From Blasia pusilla (taxonomy: Eukaryota; Marchantiophyta; Marchantiopsida; Blasiales), in the NCBI GenBank assembly GCA_050084515.1, contig CM114271.1, positions 34,658,001 through 34,722,000 on the forward strand: a DNA stretch of 64,000 bases, written 5' to 3'. Positions 1 to 12,901 of the stretch are shown here, piece by piece. Numbering within the stretch: the first letter of the stretch is position 1; every line of letters begins with the position of its first letter. Position numbers and translations under genes: made by a program. The notes beneath the pieces are model-generated. The model was not told the origin of the DNA and did not search any database. It was given only the letters and a program-made list of their open reading frames with translations.

Positions 1-62
1 TCCCGTTGAGGCTTTCAGGTATTTGAATTTTGAGAGTCCGTCTCGTTTATATTCCCGATGAA

Positions 63-213
63 TTTTTCATCACCCACTTTTATTCATGCTCTCTTTCCGC
101 TCCTCAGGAATGGGAAGGTGAAAGCTCTTGCTTTCACCTTTCCATGTCCTTTCCCTACTCATTTCTAGGAACTAAGGGAGAAAAAGCCTCAATAAAAAGT
201 GGGTGATGGAAAA
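63..213. repeat. Foldback element with nested hairpin
   Basis: Inverted arms lie at 63-81 and 194-213 and share a 14-base core (CATCACCCACTTTT and its complement) with near-matching flanks. Inside is a second hairpin: 113-125 pairs with 130-143 (one bulge) around a 4-base loop. Nested inverted repeats of this size suggest a small foldback transposon or a hairpin RNA source. No target duplication is clear. Confidence 0.5.
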
Positions 214-981
214 CCCATCATGAATACAAAAGAGGGGGACTCAAAGAGTTGAGTATGTTAAAGACTCAACAGAAAAAAAAAAGGGGCACCCCCTTACTGG
301 CTTAAACTTACCAACAATATAGAAAATATTAACACCACCTAGAGAGATATGACTACCACTAGTGACTGGAGTTGAGTTTGCCCCATTAGCTTGGGCACAA
401 CAAAAAAGAATTGTAATAATTAAGGACAACCCATTTCTCGAATGAACCCACGTGACACAATGCCTCTAAAAATTGTATGGGCTCCCATCATCAAAGAAGA
501 TTGGAGCCCATTATTAAGGGAGATAACTTGGGAGGAGAAAGAGGTAAGCTCTCTCCAGGTGAAGGTGAAGATTTTAGTGGAAAAAAGCCATCATCCAACT
601 CCCTTGAAAATGCATGTGCATCGGAAGGAAGGTGAAGGTGAAAACTCACGTCCAAATACGATCGCTAAAAGATTATCACGAAGCGTAGGTTCCTTCGTTA
701 AATCTCAAAGTTCCTGGCCATGGCTGAACGTTCATTGCGTGGGGTTGCTACGGCCGTTCCATAGATATACCAACGTGGGCATTTTTCTCACGCAGACGCT
801 CCAAGAGTTTGGCCGGAACTGTCGAAACCTTTCGATGCAGAAGGGTTCTTGCAACGCTCTCCAGTAGTACGTGGATGCACACACCCGCGGGAGGTTTGCG
901 TTTGTGGCTGCTTGGCAGCACGCATGGTGTACCGACTGGACCCAACATTGAGGTAGAAGGCGCGCAGCGAGTCAGTCGGTG
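214..981. other. No gene recognised; upstream region of the BTB gene
   Basis: An open frame of 141 codons runs at 442-867 (+), but its translation matches no family I know, and a frame on the other strand overlaps it. GC content rises from about 640 onward. This is consistent with the promoter and 5' UTR of the BTB gene that starts at 982. No TATA box could be assigned with confidence. Confidence 0.4.
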
Positions 982-2114
982 ATGGCCCCGCCCGAGGCTC
1001 GCGTAACTGGAGAATGCGAGGACTGTAGAGCGAGAGCGCAGGGCTCGGCGTCGACGCTGAGTTCCGGAATCGACGACAGGAACGGGCAGGTGAATTTCCA
1101 AGAGCTGGCTGACATAAGTGCCAAATATGAAAGGCAGAAGAAAGCCTATGAGGAAACGCAGAGAAGGCTGCGATTTCTCAAACTCCCGGACACCGATACT
1201 CTCGGCGACTGTTTCAGAGGAGATGTCACCTTCGTCGTGCACGCGACCATTCCGAGAGTCGTACATGCACACCGCTTCATCTTGGTACGTACGTGCTTGA
1301 AATCCCGAGCTAGGAAATCGACATCCTCGACGCTGTAAAGCGAACGAGGAATACGTACACCTGTGGCGCTTGGTTTCATCGACAATGGGGGTTTAGGTTG
1401 CTGTCACTAAATGAGAAACCATCAGGAGATCAATTTCGCCGAGAACTTTCCTTCGTAATCTTCAAACAGCTTTGAAAGATCATCGCCGAAAAGAATCTGA
1501 TTCTACTCAGACGTAAATTGATGACCGTCAACTCAACGCGTCGAAGTCTAAGCTCAAAGTGCAGGCAGGCGTCCAGCTAGGGAGGGTATGGAGAGAGAGA
1601 TGAGTCCTTCATTCGGCCGGATCGTCCATAGAAAAACCTAATGAACAGATTCGCGTCCTTCGCGCACAAAACTCGGAAACATTGCGTACTGAACAGGCAA
1701 TCATGTGGACTGCTCGGGATCAATTTGCAGGCATGTCGATCATCGGTGTTCCGGAGGATGTTCGAGGTCGGTATGTCAGAGGAGGAAACCGGAAGGATTC
1801 AGATCAACGACGCGTCCTATGCGACAATGCGCGCGGTTGTGAACTACTGCTACACGGCTGAAATTTCATTCAGCGACGAAGTACGTCCTGAAGAAGTTCT
1901 TAAAGTCGCACATAAATACGATATACCGATGCTCAAAGGTCTATGCGACGAGGAGCTTTGTGGGAGAATAACCCCATTGAATCTGCCAGAGATGTTGAGG
2001 CTCTCCCGAACGTACGAGGCGCGCAAACTCCATAAAGATGCCATGAACTACTTCAAGCACAATTTCGACACCGTCCAAGAAACCGTCATGGACACTCTGT
2101 TCCCTGTCAAATAA
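982..2114 (+). CDS. BTB/POZ domain protein (two exons)
   Basis: Exon 1 is 982-1284 and exon 2 is 1731-2114. The intron 1285-1730 begins GTACGT and ends TTTGCAG and is phase 0, giving 228 residues. Residues about 38-66 are a charged, probably coiled-coil stretch. The BTB fold begins near residue 79 (FRGDVTFVV), continues with HAHRFIL, and crosses the splice into SSVFRRMFE, the usual dimer-interface helix, then the tetrapeptide-like region around VNYCYTAE and a C-terminal helical part. The layout (short N-terminal CxxC, coiled coil, BTB) resembles the small plant group around Arabidopsis At4g08455. Such proteins usually act as substrate adaptors of cullin-3 ubiquitin ligases; that role here is inferred from the family. 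The start is the first ATG after a GC-rich leader. The protein ends shortly after the third BTB-C helix, so a further small exon downstream is possible. Confidence 0.82.
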
Positions 2115-4954
2115 AGAAATTTCATGAACGGATTCGGTAGCTGATAATTCACCGATCAAGCTGTTGATCACTCGATTTCCGGATCTCGTTCTATCCTCGC
2201 TCTCATCTGTGCGGATACTTCCTGTCAGCATGCAGAATCTAGAACACACTCATATCGCGATGAACTCGTCCAAACAGGAATCAGCAATGGACAGAAACAT
2301 CTTCCACAAAAGGTGCAGATACCCTTCTCGACTTCTCGACCTCTGCGGTTCAACTTCCTGATATCACCAAAGTCAATAGAGCCTGCAGACATTTTCTTTT
2401 CACGCGGAGAAGCGTCGGATTTATTTTCGACGACTAGAACTACAGCAACTGGACATCTACATAACGAAGCTTTGATAAAAAATTACACAACATTTCGTGC
2501 TCGGGTGACCCCTCTAGCCATTTGACGCATACATATGTCTGATTAAGTTCGAGATCTGGGAGTCATAAGTTTATCAAACAGATATTAGATGTAGATTGGG
2601 CCGTGCGCGTGACCATGATCGGCGTACTATGACCGGCAGTACCATCACATGGTTCTAATCGAACGAAGATTGAATAATTAGTGTCGGGTGGACATCACCG
2701 GATAGTACTGATCGTGAACAACGTCCGTGTCAGCGCTGCAGAGCTCAACTAGACTCATGATCTGTCTGTCGAACTATCTTGATTATCAATTATCGATGTA
2801 GCAGTTACGAACATTCGTCAGTTAATTCGACTGTTGGATGAAGCGGTTTCCGACGGTTTGAGGACGGCCTAATTCATGTACACGAATATGTCGTTCGCAC
2901 GATCCATCATGAAGATCTGTCTGGTAGTCAAACTGGGAGGATAGGCTATCGTATGGGGGGGGAGGAGTTGAAGAATGTTGTGGATTCCTTCCAGAGCGAG
3001 AGCCCAGTGTCTTATGTCACAATGCTCCATGATCATCCGAGCTTGAGCCACCTCTCGTCTTAAATTTAGCAGTTCGAACATGTGAAGCGGCCATATCTAG
3101 CGAGACCGAATCCATGGCACCGTACGTATACCCAGCTTATATGTTCCTGTTTGAACAGCAGTATGTATCTCCTCCAGTCCCTGAGACGGAAGGCCCTGAA
3201 TGATCGTACTCAAGAGCATGCCCCACTGGGAATCCTCGCATAGAATCGTTGCCTGTGGTGATCATCGCACTGCCCAATCTCCTCAATTTCATATGACGGC
3301 AACAATTCGGCCCCGAAGACCCATCGAGTGCTAAATGAGTATAGGGGTCTTCCTTAATCCTCGTCCCTTCTGATCGAGAGGGTTGTTCGCCATGAACATG
3401 GCGCAATCACGAGCCAGATCGTGCCTTCGCCACTACCACACCAAAATATGAGTCAGTCACGAGGTATCGATGTCATTGTGCGGAAGAAATTCCAAGTCTA
3501 CTACGGTAATTTGCTTTGGATCCTATCCACTTAACTGAATTGCAAAGATAGGCTAGAAATCGGAGAGTTCAAAGTTGAAACGCAGCAAGATCTGAAAAAT
3601 CCCAAGATCCGCCGATCTATACTGCCTAATCTGAGGAGATCGCTCGGAGCTGGTGGCGGGAACAAAGATCGATCTTGTTTCAAGACGATTACTAGGTGAA
3701 GTTTTTCGGACGGGTCTTTGTGACTCCGATTCGCGTGGAGAGTAGACCATCGAAACACATCGTGGCCCGCAAATCCAATCATTGCTGGTTCACTGTCACG
3801 AGCTCAAGGGTGCTCCGCCGGCGGAATGCAAGAGTGCAGCTGTGCTCAATCACATAGATAAGACGGTATTATGACCTACAAGTACGTGATCATTAGTGAG
3901 TGCCATTTTCGTTCCTGCCCTAGCGAATGCGCATGCGCGCGGAGTGGGTCTTGCTAAGCGTTTGAACATGATCTAGACGCTGAAGGCACGATCAGGCTCG
4001 TGATCGCATCTTCTTGACGTAGTCCAGGAACAGGCATTGCCAACCTCCACATGTGTGCAATGGGGTTGCAACAGCAAGGGCTAGGGTCCCCGACTGGTGC
4101 TGTAAATCCGGCGAAATCTTAGTTCCCTTGCCCTTGCGCGCGAACCGGATCGCGATCCACTTCGTGCGCAAGTCCGAAGCAAATCTGGAATCCATGCGAC
4201 CTTCGAATTTTGAAATCTTTAGATCCCTAGACATCTGCATTTAGTAGGAATGTGTTGTGCATGCATGACAGTGAGTATTGGAAAGCATATTTGAGATGCC
4301 TTGCAGCTCTCCTTGATGAGAATTAATCGAAGCACTGGATCCATGGACCCCAGGTTTGCTTTCCTTGTGTCTGTCGAAATGTAATCCATGAGATTCCAGT
4401 TTTTCGAAGAAAGTTCCACAGTACATTTGCTAATCGCCAAAGAAAGAAAACCGTTGTCTACTGAATCAGCTTGTCGACGTCAGATTCAAATGTGCACACT
4501 GCGGCGGAATCCACTCCCGACAAACCTTGACTCATGCAACCAGTCGAAGTTCAGAGATGAAGATCAGCTACTGTAAGGAATATTTTCAATGGGCAATGAA
4601 TTTCTCGTATCGATGAGAAGCCATCGTTCATTGTCTAGAGACAGTTCAGAGAGCATCCGAATCAAGCTACAGGACGCGGTGAATTTCTTGTGATGTAACT
4701 AGTTGTTCCAAGCACAAGTTCGAATAGTCATACATATAGTACGCCGTTTGAAGCTCGTCCACAGTTCCAAATTAAAGTCACGATTGAACTGAATGCAAAC
4801 TCGATTTCTTATACTTGCTTACGCGATTTGCCAGACCGCACACAATATTCACAAGTAAAGACCAGAACAATTTAGACGCGTAGTGGGACTGAATACCTAG
4901 CAGAGCTCTGCAGGCATGTGCTGCGCGTGATTAGTTCACTCCCGTGAGCGATGG
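2115..4954. other. Intergenic between BTB and Bet v 1 genes; nothing recognised
   Basis: The first few hundred bases are probably BTB 3' UTR. Short open frames occur on the minus strand (70 codons at 2869-3081 and 89 at 3137-3406) with balanced composition, but I recognise no domain and see no convincing splice structure. A small unknown gene or long noncoding RNA cannot be excluded. Confidence 0.35.
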
Positions 4955-6091
4955 TTAAGCGTAGGCTCCGCTGCTCAACAAGTAGGCTTCTAAACCGTGG
5001 AAGAGTTGGTCAAATCCACCCTTCGCTTGCTCAAGAATGGTTTCGGCGGCATCACCTCCCCCAGAATAATCCAGAGTGCTTAGCACTCTCACCTTGTCGG
5101 CACCCTCGGCGAAGAAGCTCACCGTGGATTGCCACTTGGTGAAGCCCGCGGCGAGATGCCCTCCTTCGATCTCCTCGGTGACCAAGGTCTTGGTTTCCTG
5201 GTTGATGCTCACGAGCCTCTCCTTCACGTAAGCGCCCTCAGGAAGAGCTGCGAAAACAACCACAACCGTCACAAAAATTGCACCACGAGCCCACCTATCG
5301 ATCGGGGCTTCAACTTCTTACGTCAAGAGAACTTTCCTGTTCAATTTCCCCAACCCCTACGGCTGTCAGCGATGGCGAGTTGGTTGAATCTGGCAGCCGC
5401 CGAGCATCGCGATGAGCTAGAGCTGCACTCAATTGATTTCTTAGGTGGCCCTCTTTGCGATTCACAGAAGTCCACGTTAATTTGCGTCGCTTGCCATTGA
5501 GAGATCTCGCAATGGTATTTGAACACCACTATAATTTAATTTCAAAAGTTTCCAGCACACGAATGTTCTTCTCTACCCAGGTTTTCATTCATACACTTCA
5601 ATGACATTTTTATTCTGACCAAGCTCAACTCTAGCATTAAATTAAATGGCGTTCTATAGCGCGACGACTTCACAATCGGTCTATGTACTTCACCATAAGA
5701 TCAGGTTTAGCTAAATGACGCTGATTACCTCCATCCAGAGTAATGACCGGTGCAACTCTGCGGATGAAAGACGCTGCGGACTCTAGCCTTCCAGATCTAG
5801 AGCTCCGTTCTTTCCCTCGGGTCCCAATTTCAGAAACTAGACCTCGGTAAAGAAGAGACAGGTGCATGACCTAACCGGTAGATGATGTGGAAGACGGGAG
5901 CGGACAGATCTTTTACCTGACCCGAACTTGATGAGACTCACGGAGCCAACCTGTCCATGCGTGCCCTGAATTATATCGATGCTTGCCATGAAGTGAGGGG
6001 CAATTTTGGGGAGGATATCTTTGGCATCCTTCAAAGCCGCCCAAATGCGGGACGCTGACACTCCCAGCACCAACTCATGTCGCAACGACAT
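4955..6091 (-). CDS. Bet v 1 / PR-10 family protein (two exons)
   Basis: Exon 1 is 6091-5917 and exon 2 is 5247-4955, read on the minus strand. The intron (5916-5248) starts GTAAAA and ends TTCGCAG, phase 1, giving 155 residues, the usual PR-10 length. Exon 1 carries the first strand, the two short V-shaped helices (ASRIWAALKDAKDILPKIAP, residues 13-32) and the glycine loop GTHGQVGS near 43-50 before LIKFGS. Exon 2 carries the remaining sheet strands (YVKERLVSIN, TKWQSTVSFF, KVRVLSTLDY) and a long C-terminal helix. The intron sits just after the glycine-loop strand, close to the conserved PR-10 intron position. Bet v 1 proteins are cytosolic and bind hydrophobic ligands in the cavity under the C-terminal helix; some are enzymes (norcoclaurine synthase) or hormone receptors. 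No ligand can be inferred here. The frame is open upstream to 6310, but the ATG at 6091 matches the family start. Confidence 0.86.
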
Positions 6092-7009
6092 TCTGTCACC
6101 GACGTACCGACGAACCACGATCTCTGGAAGAAGTGCCTTCGAGACGCTGAGGCCGAGTCCAATCGAGAGCTCCCGCTGTGAGATCGATCCTATGAGTCTC
6201 ACGATGAAGAGATGAATATCAAGATCTTCGCTCCCCATCTCATATCTCTCTCTCTCTCTCTGAGACTCCAATAGTACCTTCCCAGAAGCGCGGATCGATC
6301 GTGCGTGCACTGCAGCTGTGGCTGCAGATCATGCGGAATCTCATGTAGCGGGGTGGTGCTAATTCACAAACCGTATGTGAGTGGATAACACTCATGATGC
6401 AAGTGCTTCAAACCTCGAGTATTTAAATTCTAAACTATGGTGTTTCCTCCCGTGCCGTGCGGTTTGGCACGACTACTCGAGAAGAATGAGTTGTCGTGAG
6501 TCAATGTGCTCAAATTACAGATGAAAGAAAGAGTCGTGCGACCGAAATATGCCAATTTGTCCGGAACACATGTACGTGAATTGCCCGGAGTGTGAAGGTT
6601 CAACGATTAAAGAAGTGAGAGAGTTAAAGTTTTTTTCTTCTTTAAAAGGGAAAATTCCGGAATTTTCTTTGGATGCTCGACGCTCCTCGCGCCACTTCCA
6701 TTTGGTGCCCATCTTCGCATATACGCCTTACTCGTCTCCCAAAGAGTCCCAACGTAATACATATTAATATAAATTCAATATGATTATTATTAGGGTAATC
6801 TGGTGGATCTTTAAAGGTTATTGAAAACTATTTTGAACGGTCCTATAGGTTGTCCTACTTTGAACAATCCCACTGAAAATTGGTTTTCATAGTTGACTCC
6901 AAATCTACCCCCCACAAACCCCATATATACCCACCTCTAATTTGATTGACTTCATAATTATTTTCTCTAAATTTTCAAGAACATAGGTCTAGACGTGATT
7001 GGTTAAAAT
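6092..7009. other. Upstream of Bet v 1 gene; nothing recognised
   Basis: Contains a short CT run at about 6245-6261 in the presumed promoter or leader of the Bet v 1 gene. Beyond about 6760 the sequence becomes AT-rich and intergenic in character. No other gene or site was recognised. Confidence 0.4.
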
Positions 7010-7076
7010 TACCACATGTCAACAAGAGAGGAGTTTGAAATTTGGAGGGGCACTCTACAACAATAATATAAGATTT
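7010..7076 (-). repeat. Terminus of non-autonomous Helitron-like element
   Basis: Read on the minus strand, the segment starts TCTTATATTATTG, preceded by A, then runs into a GTAGAGTGCC block, a YAAAY stretch and a TTGACATGTGG-like block. The same block order opens the elements at 29853 and 30066 and ends the segment near 21372. Helitrons insert between A and T and begin with TC. The matching CTAG end was not found, so the other boundary is unknown. Confidence 0.4.
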
Positions 7077-10000
7077 AATTAAATTTCATCACTTATTTGT
7101 AATAAGATCACATACCATAAGTCATAAGAGGAGATTGGAATTCCTATTGAATATATGTCAATTAGTGGAAGGATTTGATATTGAATCTTATTAATAGTTA
7201 CAACAAATAGACGTTGAAAGGAAAATTGGTATCTTCGTAAATTACAAAAGAAATCGAGAATAAGATTCAATTACTTAAATAAAAGGAATGAACATTCAAT
7301 CCACAATAATATTCTTCCATAATAATTTAAGCATCTATGACATGTTGCATAAAATCATGAATCATCACTTGAATTTTACCACTTGTTGAATCTTTAGATC
7401 CATTCATATCTATTTGTTTATTCGTCATTTCCCTTCTAATTCCTTAATGCTACTTTATGAGTATCACACTCGCAAACTTGCTAGTATGTACCACAAACTT
7501 TGCAGCCTCTAATACTTGCAAAATACCAATACAATGTGAAAATGGGAGGGTTTAGCACATAGAACTTAAAGGATACTCCCAAACACATTTTATAATTACC
7601 ATTCAGAAAATTATTTGAAAATACATAAAATAAAATTCGATCAAAGAAATTTGAAAAACAAATTACATGGAGATCACAATCAATATCTAAAAAATACCTC
7701 TACTCTAGATGTAGTCACATAGATGTAGTGCATATTGTGACCGGAGAAGTAGTTGCCGTACCTAATCAACTATTTGAATGTTATTTTCAAGTGCATATGG
7801 GATCGGTGCAAGAACATAATCCCCTATCCCTAACGTCCCTACAACTATGCTTAAGGGCCTCTAATCATGCATGATCGACACGGATCTCTCTATTCACCTC
7901 AAAGTTTATATGAGCCTCCTCCTCTTAAGTGTGCTATATGGAATTGTTATCCAACTCTAATCGATGAGTCATCCTCTTGGTAGACTTCTGACCACCCCGT
8001 GAAGCCCTTTGACTCTATCATTTTTAGATTAGAACAGTGTATAATTTTTTTACGCTAACACAAGATAACATAGTACATTGCATCTGAGATCAAGAATCAC
8101 AAGCATCTGCTTACCCTTCAAAGCACCACCTAGATCGAAAAGAAAGAGTGTTGAAATGACTTAGGCAAAGCAGAGGCCACGCACCTTTAAAGCACCAAAA
8201 GAATGTTGCAAGTCTAAGTCCAAGTTATAGATGTGTGAGTACAAGTATTTGTTTCTTTGCAAGTTTTGGTCGTGACTTATTAGAAAAATATTTTTAATAA
8301 GTTTAATTTTGAGTCCTTCACTCATAAAAGACATGCAAAAAATATACTCGCAAATCCAAATCCACCAAAAACTTACTTTCAAATTACTCGAATAATTGAG
8401 ATTTGTAAGAAAATACTCGTAATATACTTGTAAAGTAGTAGTCCGGACCAAAACGGGACTTACAAAACAACATTTGGAACCATCCCTCCACATCCCAACC
8501 CCTAAAAGTGATATGTACCTTACCAATTTCCTTAAGTCATGAAAGTCTTACAATTCATATGACAAATACACACGATTGTAACTTGCCAATATACAAGTGA
8601 AGTCTACGCAAGACGTCCCAAAAATTTCTTTTGCTGAGCAGATGTTGGTGGAGAATTGAAAATTTTGACATAGGTAGAGTTGGATCATATCGATTGCTTG
8701 TGGCTTGGTGTTAGTGTGTTTAGTTTACAATGAGTCGATCTTGGTTGTGCACTTGATTAATTAAGTGTTTTTGATTGTAAAAAGCTTGACGATTATATGG
8801 TGTATGTGACGTGAGGGTCGAGATGAGCGCAGCCTTGCATGAAGTGTATGTGGCCAGATTATGACTCTCTTTCAAGATAGTGTTTACCTTTGGCACTTGA
8901 CAGCTAGGAGACAAATAGGGAGAGTGTAATAAATTTTTGTTGGTTGCTAGGTAAGTCATAGGAGATATATGTTGTCAAGACTCGAATATATATATATAAT
9001 CTTCCAGTAGGATAGTGCAAGTAGAACATGACGAGGTGTATAGGTCCACAAAAGGCCAATGCTAGTTCTTTGAGGTGATTTTTGAACCCCCTAGTAACTT
9101 CATGCATGAGTTTGGTGCATGATGTGTGTGATCCACGATTCATAGCCGGTTAGCATTTACTCCTCTCATGGTGTAGACTTGGTTTTTTTGAGCACCTAGA
9201 GAGTGCTACAATAGCCGACTAAGCGGATTTCTTGGAGAAATACGTGTAAGAAAAAAACTTTGCCACCATAGACTATATGTCTCAAGAGATATCGGAGGAT
9301 TCCTAAGACTCTCCCCAATTTGGGGAGATTCTCTAGGAGGCTTATATATGCATGAGTCGCTTAATTGGAGAAACTCGAGAAGTGATCGAGCTGCAACCTA
9401 TACTATATTGGTATGGGGCACTTAACTATAAACTAGGACAATGAATTAGAGATTGTGTTTTGATTAGAATAACAAACAAGCTAACTTTGAAGAAGGTGTT
9501 TTGGGTGTCTAAGGACATTGAGCTCAAAAACATCTTAGAGCATATGGTGATGTCTAGCTTTGCGAGAGCTTGCCAAAAGCCAAAACATTGTCATGTGCAC
9601 TTTGTGTGTGGATAGGTGCGTCGCAAGACGAGGATGGCCTATGTGCGCCTATACGAGACATTGTGAGGTTTGTTCCATCCTTTGCAAGATACTCCCCTAC
9701 TTGAGTTGTTGGACCTTAATTTAGTGGTGCTCAATGAAAACTACATTATCCTAAATAACATGAGCATTTAGCACTAATGCGATTAGAAAATGGGGGGAGG
9801 GGGCCCATTCTTATAGTGTAATCACTATCAACTGTCCAGTCATATCCACAAATTATTTTTCCATCTCAACCCAGAGATGAGATTTGAAGGAGAACTAGTA
9901 TCTAGTGGTACACTGAGTGGTGGTAGGAGTCGTGGTGTGAAACCCCCAAGGCCATTATGATGACCGTGATAGATATGGGTTTTGTCCATGTGGGAGTCAT

Positions 10001-10930
10001 GTCCTAGTATTTGTCAAAGCTGATAGAGATGATCTATTGGATGGTAATCTTTGAGCCATAATCATCACTATAGAGGAGTAGGTGGTTTTCCTTACTCGCT
10101 TTGCATTGTCTTGCACTGCTATATTCACATCCACTTTGTGAGTCACAGAATCCATCATATAGTCCCAGTATAATTGCACTAGACTCATAACTTTGCAAGT
10201 CTTGCACTCATGATTGGACTTGTAAATTTCAATTGCACACGGCTATGAAGTTTTATTTCTTCTACACATAGTTTAGTCAAGAAAGGCTCGCAAGGTTCTT
10301 GTAAGCGCCTCACAACTTTTTTGCAGCTTTGGAGTTATTTTATAGTCTTTGCAAGTCTAAGTAGTCGGAAAAATTTATCTTAAAAGTCACTTTCAAAAAT
10401 CACGCAAAAAAGTTGTGATTTTCTGCAATAGCAAAATATTTGTTTTTTCTCCTCTTTTGCTCGATTTGGACTCATTTTTTTATCTATAACATTTTCAAGT
10501 ATGTGTTTGAGTCTCGTGAAGTTGCAAGTTGCAATGTTAGGTACAAGCACTTTGCAAGTCAATTACAATGCACACTCACAAATCTCAATGCAAGGTTTTT
10601 GCAATTCTTCTACTTCTAACAGGACTAGCAAATATGCCTAACTTGTAACTTAATCGCAATTGAATTAAAAAGTATGTGTCACATCTTAATAACCGATAGG
10701 TAGAGATCTATCGTCGCGATGGCATAGAGAGCTTGCAGACTATCTTGAGTGTAACTTCGTCTTGAGGTGTTGGATGAGGTTGAGGATAGGTCCGTTGTGT
10801 CAGGAACGTCATTTTTTTTTACTTTCCTATTTGGGTCTTTCACGGCCGGATGACTTGTTGAGCACGTTCACCCGCCCTTGGTAACTTGTGCACGTAGGTT
10901 ACCAAGCGGATCACTATTTTTAGGGGAAGA
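7077..10930. other. AT-rich intergenic; no gene recognised
   Basis: Only short frames without recognisable domains are present on either strand. Around 9480-9720 a decayed plus-strand frame has protein-like composition and could be a transposon relic, but it matches no family I can name. Several places (for example 10180-10620) contain repeated words such as GCAAGTC and ACTCGCAA, which also occur near 22500, 34130 and 36100, pointing to an old dispersed repeat. Confidence 0.35.
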
Positions 10931-11130
10931 GCCTTTTGGCTTTTCCCACACCTATATAAGGGAGAGAGATGGCTTTCCCAAGCCATCTTTCTCGTGTAAA
11001 AATAAGAGTAAAAATGGCACACCCAACATAAAACTCCATCCCTCAGTCTACATCGGCATATCAAGCCTCGTCCACCCTCTCCTACCAGGGAATTCGGACG
11101 CTAGCACCTTGGTCATATCTCACACACAAA
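10931..11130 (+). promoter_or_regulatory. TATA-box segment resembling an LTR promoter
   Basis: CCTATATAAGGG at about 10951 is a strong TATA box. It is followed about 25-35 bases on by pyrimidine-rich sequence (CATCTTTCTCG) suited to transcription start. The layout (GC-containing block, TATA, short leader rich in ATCTTTCTC) is typical of a retrotransposon LTR, but no partner LTR or protein domain is nearby. It may be a solo LTR. Confidence 0.35.
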
Positions 11131-12402
11131 CAAGAGAGATGCTCCAACGGCTCAACATGAGAAAGATGTTGGGCCTTATATAGGTGTGGCATGTTATCAT
11201 ATCAAAATCAAAAAACTTATTGAGAGTATATTGGCATTGAACTATTCATATATCACCTTCATTCTTGATAAACTCTCCAAAGAGAAAGTACTTAAGCTCT
11301 CCCAAGCCCTTTAACGAAACTCAACTTAGAGCCATCATACTATTAAGGGCGTTAGCTCACTTTGAAGACCAATGAATGAATGACACCTATAAGATTTATC
11401 CATGAAGTTTTTTTAAAATTTTATCCTATACTAAGCACAAAACAAGAATGGGTAAGGCTTTAATAATGAAGTTTAATTATTTATGTATTTATAAAAAAAT
11501 TAATTATAATTAACTCAAATTTAGACGTCTTTCCGGATTAAATCTTCTAGACTCTCTTTCATTTTTATTATCCTTTCTCATTTTAAAATTATTTTTTCAA
11601 GGTTCACACCAATGAAATTATGACAAAAATTAATTTAAAGTTTAGTTTTGAGGGAAAATTAATTTCCCTTTGGGAAAAAATGAAAAGGATATTAATAGGA
11701 CACTAATATGAAAATAATTATTCTTCAAAATAATGGAAGAAATAATATTTCTGTATTATTTTTAATTTTCAAGTTAGATTTGGAGAAAATTATGATCCCG
11801 AATTTGGGAAAAAAACTCATCAAAATAAGAGATTTTCTTTTACTTCTTAAAATATAGGGATTAGAAAAAGGATAAATGATTTTTTCAACAATAAAATAAT
11901 AAAAATATATGAAAATTTTTCTTGAGCCAAGTTAGATTTTTCTTGAGCCAAGTTAGAAAATTCTATGTTTCTTTTTTTTTCATCTTTTTTAAGATTTAAC
12001 TTTATTCATTATTCACTATTCAACTTTATCCACTATTCACTATTCAACACTTGCTCGTTGTTACCAATCAAAATCAAATCGTCAATTAAATGTCCCTCAA
12101 TTCTATGTGAATATTGTGAAGGATTAGAACTATAAGCTAGTCTTAAATCTAAGAAATAGAGAAATATACTTTTGTCAAGGAATGTGACCTTAAATTTTTT
12201 TCAATCAAGATTTTCGTAAATAGATTAGATTTCTTGATAAAGCAAGTATATATAGAACATCTATGAATCTAAAATTACTAATTCACATGCTAGATAATGG
12301 AAGAGTAATAAGAATTTCACCTATTTGAATGATTCAATGATGTGTATCATTTCTTATCACTAGAATTTTTGGTACTAGTGAAAGCTCCTACGATGCACAA
12401 GG
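11131..12402. other. AT-rich intergenic with short direct repeats
   Basis: A unit of about 21 bases containing CTTGAGCCAAGTTAGA occurs twice in tandem between 11917 and 11957. CCACTATTCACTATTCAAC-type words repeat near 12005-12050. No gene was recognised. Just left of the gypsy element (12370-12402) lie traces of the sequence that precedes the TGTCACG block in the 3' LTR (TTTTTGGTACT and CGATGCACA), suggesting an internally deleted LTR start. Confidence 0.4.
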
Positions 12403-12901
12403 TGTCAGGTCTTTTAGGATAGATCGGTGAGATCTAGTGGAGGACAGGCTCAGTAGGTCGAAGATGACCTGCTGAAGTCCCGAGAAACCAGAGAGAGCAG
12501 GTTTCCCCTTTGTTTCAGCTCATTTGGAGCCACATTGAGGAACTTACTATTTTAGGTAAGTACCATTATAAGTATGTGATCAACTTTCTATTTTTGGTTA
12601 GTGGCCCTTGACCTCCTACATCACGTCAAGAGCCAAGGAGGTGACTTGGGAGCATAGGTCACCATGAAGAGAGCTTGGGAGAGGGGAGGGGTATATCTCA
12701 AGGAGAGAGAGTTTGAGAGCTCATTCTCTTTTTGTTGAACCTCTTGGCATGAGGTGGTGGAGCTATGGTCTTGCTTGCCTTGTGTGTGCAACCCAAGCCT
12801 CTCATTAGGAGAATGGGTTTGGTTTGACATGGAGAGAGATATGTGAGAGTGCACACATATGAGAACTATGGTGTTGTGAGAGAAATTGGATCTTTATTTT
12901 A
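12403..12901 (+). repeat. 5' LTR block of gypsy copy 1
   Basis: Begins TGTCAGGTCTTTTAGGATAG and is clearly homologous (roughly 90 percent by eye) to 20511-21029 and 38890-39404. It lacks about 20 bases found in the 3' copy after GATCTAGT. The antisense strand has a 77-codon open frame preserved in all three copies, most simply explained by copying of the LTR rather than coding. Confidence 0.75.

Noticed and set aside
442-867. 141-codon plus-strand frame as a gene
   Set aside because: No recognisable domain, overlapping frames on the other strand, and it lies in the upstream region of the BTB gene.
12621-12854. A 77-codon minus-strand open frame conserved here and at 20749-20982 and 39128-39361
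   Set aside because: All three lie in the gypsy LTR block. Conservation follows from LTR copying, and the translation has no recognisable domain.
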